Positions 41,634 to 43,760 of a stretch of 43,760 bases of DNA are shown here, piece by piece. Source of the stretch: CAZFCK01 sp964517355. GTDB taxonomy: Bacteria; Desulfobacterota; Desulfovibrionia; Desulfovibrionales; Desulfovibrionaceae. The position numbers and the translations under genes were made by a program. A model generated the notes under the pieces. The model had not been told where the DNA came from and searched no databases. It saw nothing but the letters and a program-made list of their open reading frames with translations. The stretch is from NCBI GenBank assembly GCA_964517355.1, contig CAZFCK010000009.1:1-43760 (forward strand). Reading direction: 5' to 3'. Within the stretch, counting starts at the first letter, position 1. Each line of letters begins with the position of its first letter.

Positions 41634-43391
41634 ATGCAAAGGCGGTTTCGGAAACCTACGTGGCGTTTCGTGCTGACGGGGATGCTCGTGGCGGCGCTCC
41701 TCGTCGCGGCCGGTCTGGTGCAGGCCGACGACGACGCCAAGTACAAAGAAGCGGCAATTAAATGGATTGATACGGAGTTTCAACCTTCCACATTGAGCAA
41801 GGAAGACCAGCTCAAGGAAATGGAATGGTTCATCCAGGCTTCCAAGCCGTTCCGCGGCATGGAAATCAAGGTGGTCTCCGAGACCATTCCCACCCATGAG
41901 TATGAGTCCAAGGTGATGACCAAGGCCTTTGAAGAAATCACCGGCATCAAGGTAACGCACGACCTGATTCAGGAAGGTGACGTTATTGAAAAGCTGCAGG
42001 TGCAGATGCAGTCCGGGCAAAACGTTTTCGACGGCTACGTCAACGACTCCGATCTGATCGGTACGCATTTCCGTTACGGCCATGTGACAAATCTGACGGA
42101 TTGGATGGCCGGGGAAGGTAAAGACGTGACGTTGCCCACGTTGGACCTCGATGATTTCATGGGCATTTCCTTCACCACCGGTCCTGACGGCAAGGTTTAT
42201 CAGTTGCCCGACCAACAGTTCGCCAACCTTTACTGGTTCCGTTACGATTGGTTCACCAATCCCGAGTACATGGCCCAATTCAAAGAGATTTACGGCTATG
42301 AGCTGGGTGTGCCCGTCAACTGGAGCGCCTACGAGGATATCGCGGAATTTTTTACGAAGCATATCAAGGAAATCGACGGCAAGGCCGTATACGGTCATAA
42401 TGACTACGGCAAAAAGGCTCCGGATCTGGGCTGGCGTTTTACGGACGCTTGGCTGTCCATGGCCGGCGCCGGCGACAAGGGTCTGCCCAATGGAAAGCCT
42501 GTGGATGAATGGGGCATTCGCGTAGAAGAGTGCCACCCTGTGGGCGCTTCCGTTTCCCGCGGCGGCGCGACGAACGGCCCCGCAGCCAAGTACGCTTTGC
42601 GCAAGTATATGGAATGGCTGCGTCTCTACGCTCCTCCGGGCGCTTTAGGCATGGATTTTTATCAATACCTGCCGTTCCTGGCCAAGGGCAACGTGGCGCA
42701 GCAGATCTTCTGGTACACCGCGTTCACGGCCACCATGGTTGAGCCCGGCCCCACCGTCAACGCAGACGGCACTCCCAAATGGCGTATGGCGCCGTCGCCT
42801 CACGGTCCTTATTGGGAAGAGGGGCAGAAGCTGGGTTATCAGGACTGCGGTTCCTGGACACTGCTGAACAGCACCCCTGTTGACCGCCGCAAAGCCGCCT
42901 GGCTGTACGCTCAGTTCTGCGTATGCAAATCCACGTCCTTGAAAAAGGCCCATGTCGGTTTGACGCCCATCCGCGACAGCGACATCAGGGATGAGTCTTT
43001 CACCGAACGCGCTCCCAAACTGGGCGGGTTGGTGGAATTCTACCGCAGCCCTGCGCGTGTCGCCTGGACGCCCACCGGCACCAATGTGCCCGACTACCCC
43101 AAACTGGCGCAATTGTGGTGGCAGAATATCGGTGAAGCCGTTTCCGGCGAAGTCACCGTTTCCACAGCCATGGATAACCTCGCTGCGGAACAGGATCGCA
43201 TCATGGAGCGCATTGAACGCTCCGGCGTGCAGAAAATCTGTGGTCCCAAGCTGAACGAACCGCGTGATCCGGAATACTGGTTGAATCAGCCGGGCGCGCC
43301 AAAGCCCAAACTCGAAAACGAGAAACCTCAGGGCGAAACCGTGAAATATGATGACCTGATTCAAGCATGGCGTGAAGGTCGTGTAAAATAA
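41634..43391 (+). CDS. glpV: Glycerol ABC transporter substrate-binding protein (GlpV type)
   Basis: 585 residues from the ATG at 41634, with GAGGAGG 6 bases upstream; a GTG at 41604 lacks such a site. Signal peptide: basic MQRRFRKPTWR, hydrophobic FVLTGMLVAALLVAAGLV, likely cleavage after VQA, so the mature protein is periplasmic. No lipobox Cys is present. The rest is a family-1-like extracellular binding protein, longer than the usual 420 residues, as known for GlpV: KAFEEITGIKVTHDLIQEGDVIEKLQVQMQSG in pieces, FDGYVNDSDLIG, LPFLAKGNVAQQIFWYT. It captures glycerol for the transporter. It is the last gene of the cluster, probably the most highly translated. Confidence 0.87.
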   Translation: MQRRFRKPTWRFVLTGMLVAALLVAAGLVQADDDAKYKEAAIKWIDTEFQPSTLSKEDQLKEMEWFIQASKPFRGMEIKVVSETIPTHEYESKVMTKAFEEITGIKVTHDLIQEGDVIEKLQVQMQSGQNVFDGYVNDSDLIGTHFRYGHVTNLTDWMAGEGKDVTLPTLDLDDFMGISFTTGPDGKVYQLPDQQFANLYWFRYDWFTNPEYMAQFKEIYGYELGVPVNWSAYEDIAEFFTKHIKEIDGKAVYGHNDYGKKAPDLGWRFTDAWLSMAGAGDKGLPNGKPVDEWGIRVEECHPVGASVSRGGATNGPAAKYALRKYMEWLRLYAPPGALGMDFYQYLPFLAKGNVAQQIFWYTAFTATMVEPGPTVNADGTPKWRMAPSPHGPYWEEGQKLGYQDCGSWTLLNSTPVDRRKAAWLYAQFCVCKSTSLKKAHVGLTPIRDSDIRDESFTERAPKLGGLVEFYRSPARVAWTPTGTNVPDYPKLAQLWWQNIGEAVSGEVTVSTAMDNLAAEQDRIMERIERSGVQKICGPKLNEPRDPEYWLNQPGAPKPKLENEKPQGETVKYDDLIQAWREGRVK

Positions 43392-43409
43392 CCTGCCGTA
43401 ATGCCGAAA

Positions 43410-43436
43410 GGAGGAGCCTCGTCAAGGGGCTCCTCC
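43410..43436 (+). terminator. Terminator-like hairpin after the glycerol transporter operon
   Basis: GGAGGAGCC (43410-43418) pairs perfectly with GGCTCCTCC (43428-43436), 18 bp after the stop. A CCCTCTC tail follows rather than a T-run. Confidence 0.6.
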
Positions 43437-43575
43437 CCTCTCAAAAATCCTTTCCACTCATCTTCAGCCGGATCGTATTGCATGGTGTTTTGCTGCGAGG
43501 GGAAACTTTTCCAAAGAACGGCCGCAGTTAGAGTTTTGTTACTATAAGGCGGGATAGGTTGGGGCTCCGCCCCAG

Positions 43576-43614
43576 CGCAATTTCGTCTTTGGAAAAGGCT
43601 CTCTCCTGAAACAA
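43576..43614 (+). repeat. Intergenic repeat B, copy 3 (diverged)
   Basis: CGCAATTTCGTCTTTGGAAA then AGGCTCTCTCCTGAAACAA, 39 bases, same length as copies 2 and 4; preceded by a GGGGCTCCGCCCC hairpin. Confidence 0.7.
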
Positions 43615-43715
43615 TGTTCATGTTTCAGGGAAATGCATAAGAGCATCTTCGCTTTTTCAAAGAAAAGATGCTTTAACCCGCCGGAGCATTCTTTTTCAAG
43701 GCCACCATGCTCTAG

Positions 43716-43754
43716 CGCATTTTCGCCTTGAAACAAGGCTCTCCCCTGAAACAA
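43716..43754 (+). repeat. Intergenic repeat B, copy 4
   Basis: CGCATTTTCGCCTTGAAAC then AAGGCTCTCCCCTGAAACAA, 39 bases, close to copy 2. It begins 101 bp after the end of copy 3, so this family can occur in tandem. Confidence 0.75.
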
Positions 43755-43760
43755 TTTCCA

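Larger units (their letters stand above)
43392..43760. other. Intergenic end of window: repeats and hairpins
   Basis: 369 bp with no supported gene. It holds the hairpin at 43410-43436, a GGGGCTCCGCCCC hairpin (about 43561-43573), two family B repeats, and between them a perfect AGCATCTT/AAGATGCT hairpin (43642-43672) with an AGAGCAT box as at 27759 and 41423. Confidence 0.6.

Noticed and set aside
1..43760. CRISPR arrays, tRNA and rRNA genes
   Set aside because: No regular repeat-spacer array and no cloverleaf or rRNA-like sequence was noticed by eye; a tRNAscan or Infernal run could overturn this.

Overview
The window looks like chromosomal DNA from a Desulfovibrio-type sulfate reducer (Desulfovibrionaceae). 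The grounds are a large heterodisulfide-reductase-like (Hdr) redox operon, a glycerol-3-phosphate dehydrogenase wired to Hdr-type subunits, a probable selenoprotein and a sigma-54 two-component pair. This assignment is inferred from gene content; no rRNA or tRNA is present to confirm it.

Layout. 1-5544 (minus strand): two tandem type VI secretion VgrG spike genes, each ending in a long uninterrupted heptad-repeat tail, then a YkgJ-type cysteine-cluster protein. 5886-8358 (plus): a WcbI-like gene overlapping a membrane glycosyltransferase-like TPR gene; the start of this block is AT-rich. 8379-11691 (minus): a sigma-54 response regulator and its soluble PAS hybrid histidine kinase. 11692-12128: a control region with four TCTTG-N5-CAAG dyads and a -24/-12 type promoter. 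12129-23148 (plus): an eight-gene Hdr operon: HdrA, MvhD/FlpD, an FrhB/FdhB-like subunit, a 1173-residue double HdrA with a receiver-like domain inserted in it, HdrC, HdrB, a double-domain universal stress protein, and an HdrC-HdrB/DsrK-like protein read through an in-frame UGA as selenocysteine.

23476-27412: a TPR-PilZ protein (plus), then GAPDH, a GYF_2-AIM24 protein and a YebE-like protein (minus). 28053-35226 (minus): glycerol operon glpA-glpB-(small ORF)-membrane HdrE/cytochrome c/HdrC fusion-HdrB-glpK. 35508-36350 (plus): a DeoR-family GlpR-like regulator. 37170-43391 (plus): a glycerol ABC transporter of the GlpSTPQUV type. Two families of structured intergenic repeats punctuate the gaps.

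How it works together (inference). Glycerol enters by the ABC transporter, is phosphorylated by GlpK and oxidised by GlpAB. The electrons go to a membrane module with b-type and c-type heme and Hdr-type iron-sulfur subunits, in place of the usual GlpC. The Hdr operon probably encodes a soluble flavin-based electron-transfer complex controlled by the adjacent kinase/regulator pair. Its most unusual parts are the receiver domain inside an HdrA subunit, the selenocysteine in the HdrCB-like subunit, and a kinase whose own receiver has Glu in place of the phosphoacceptor Asp.
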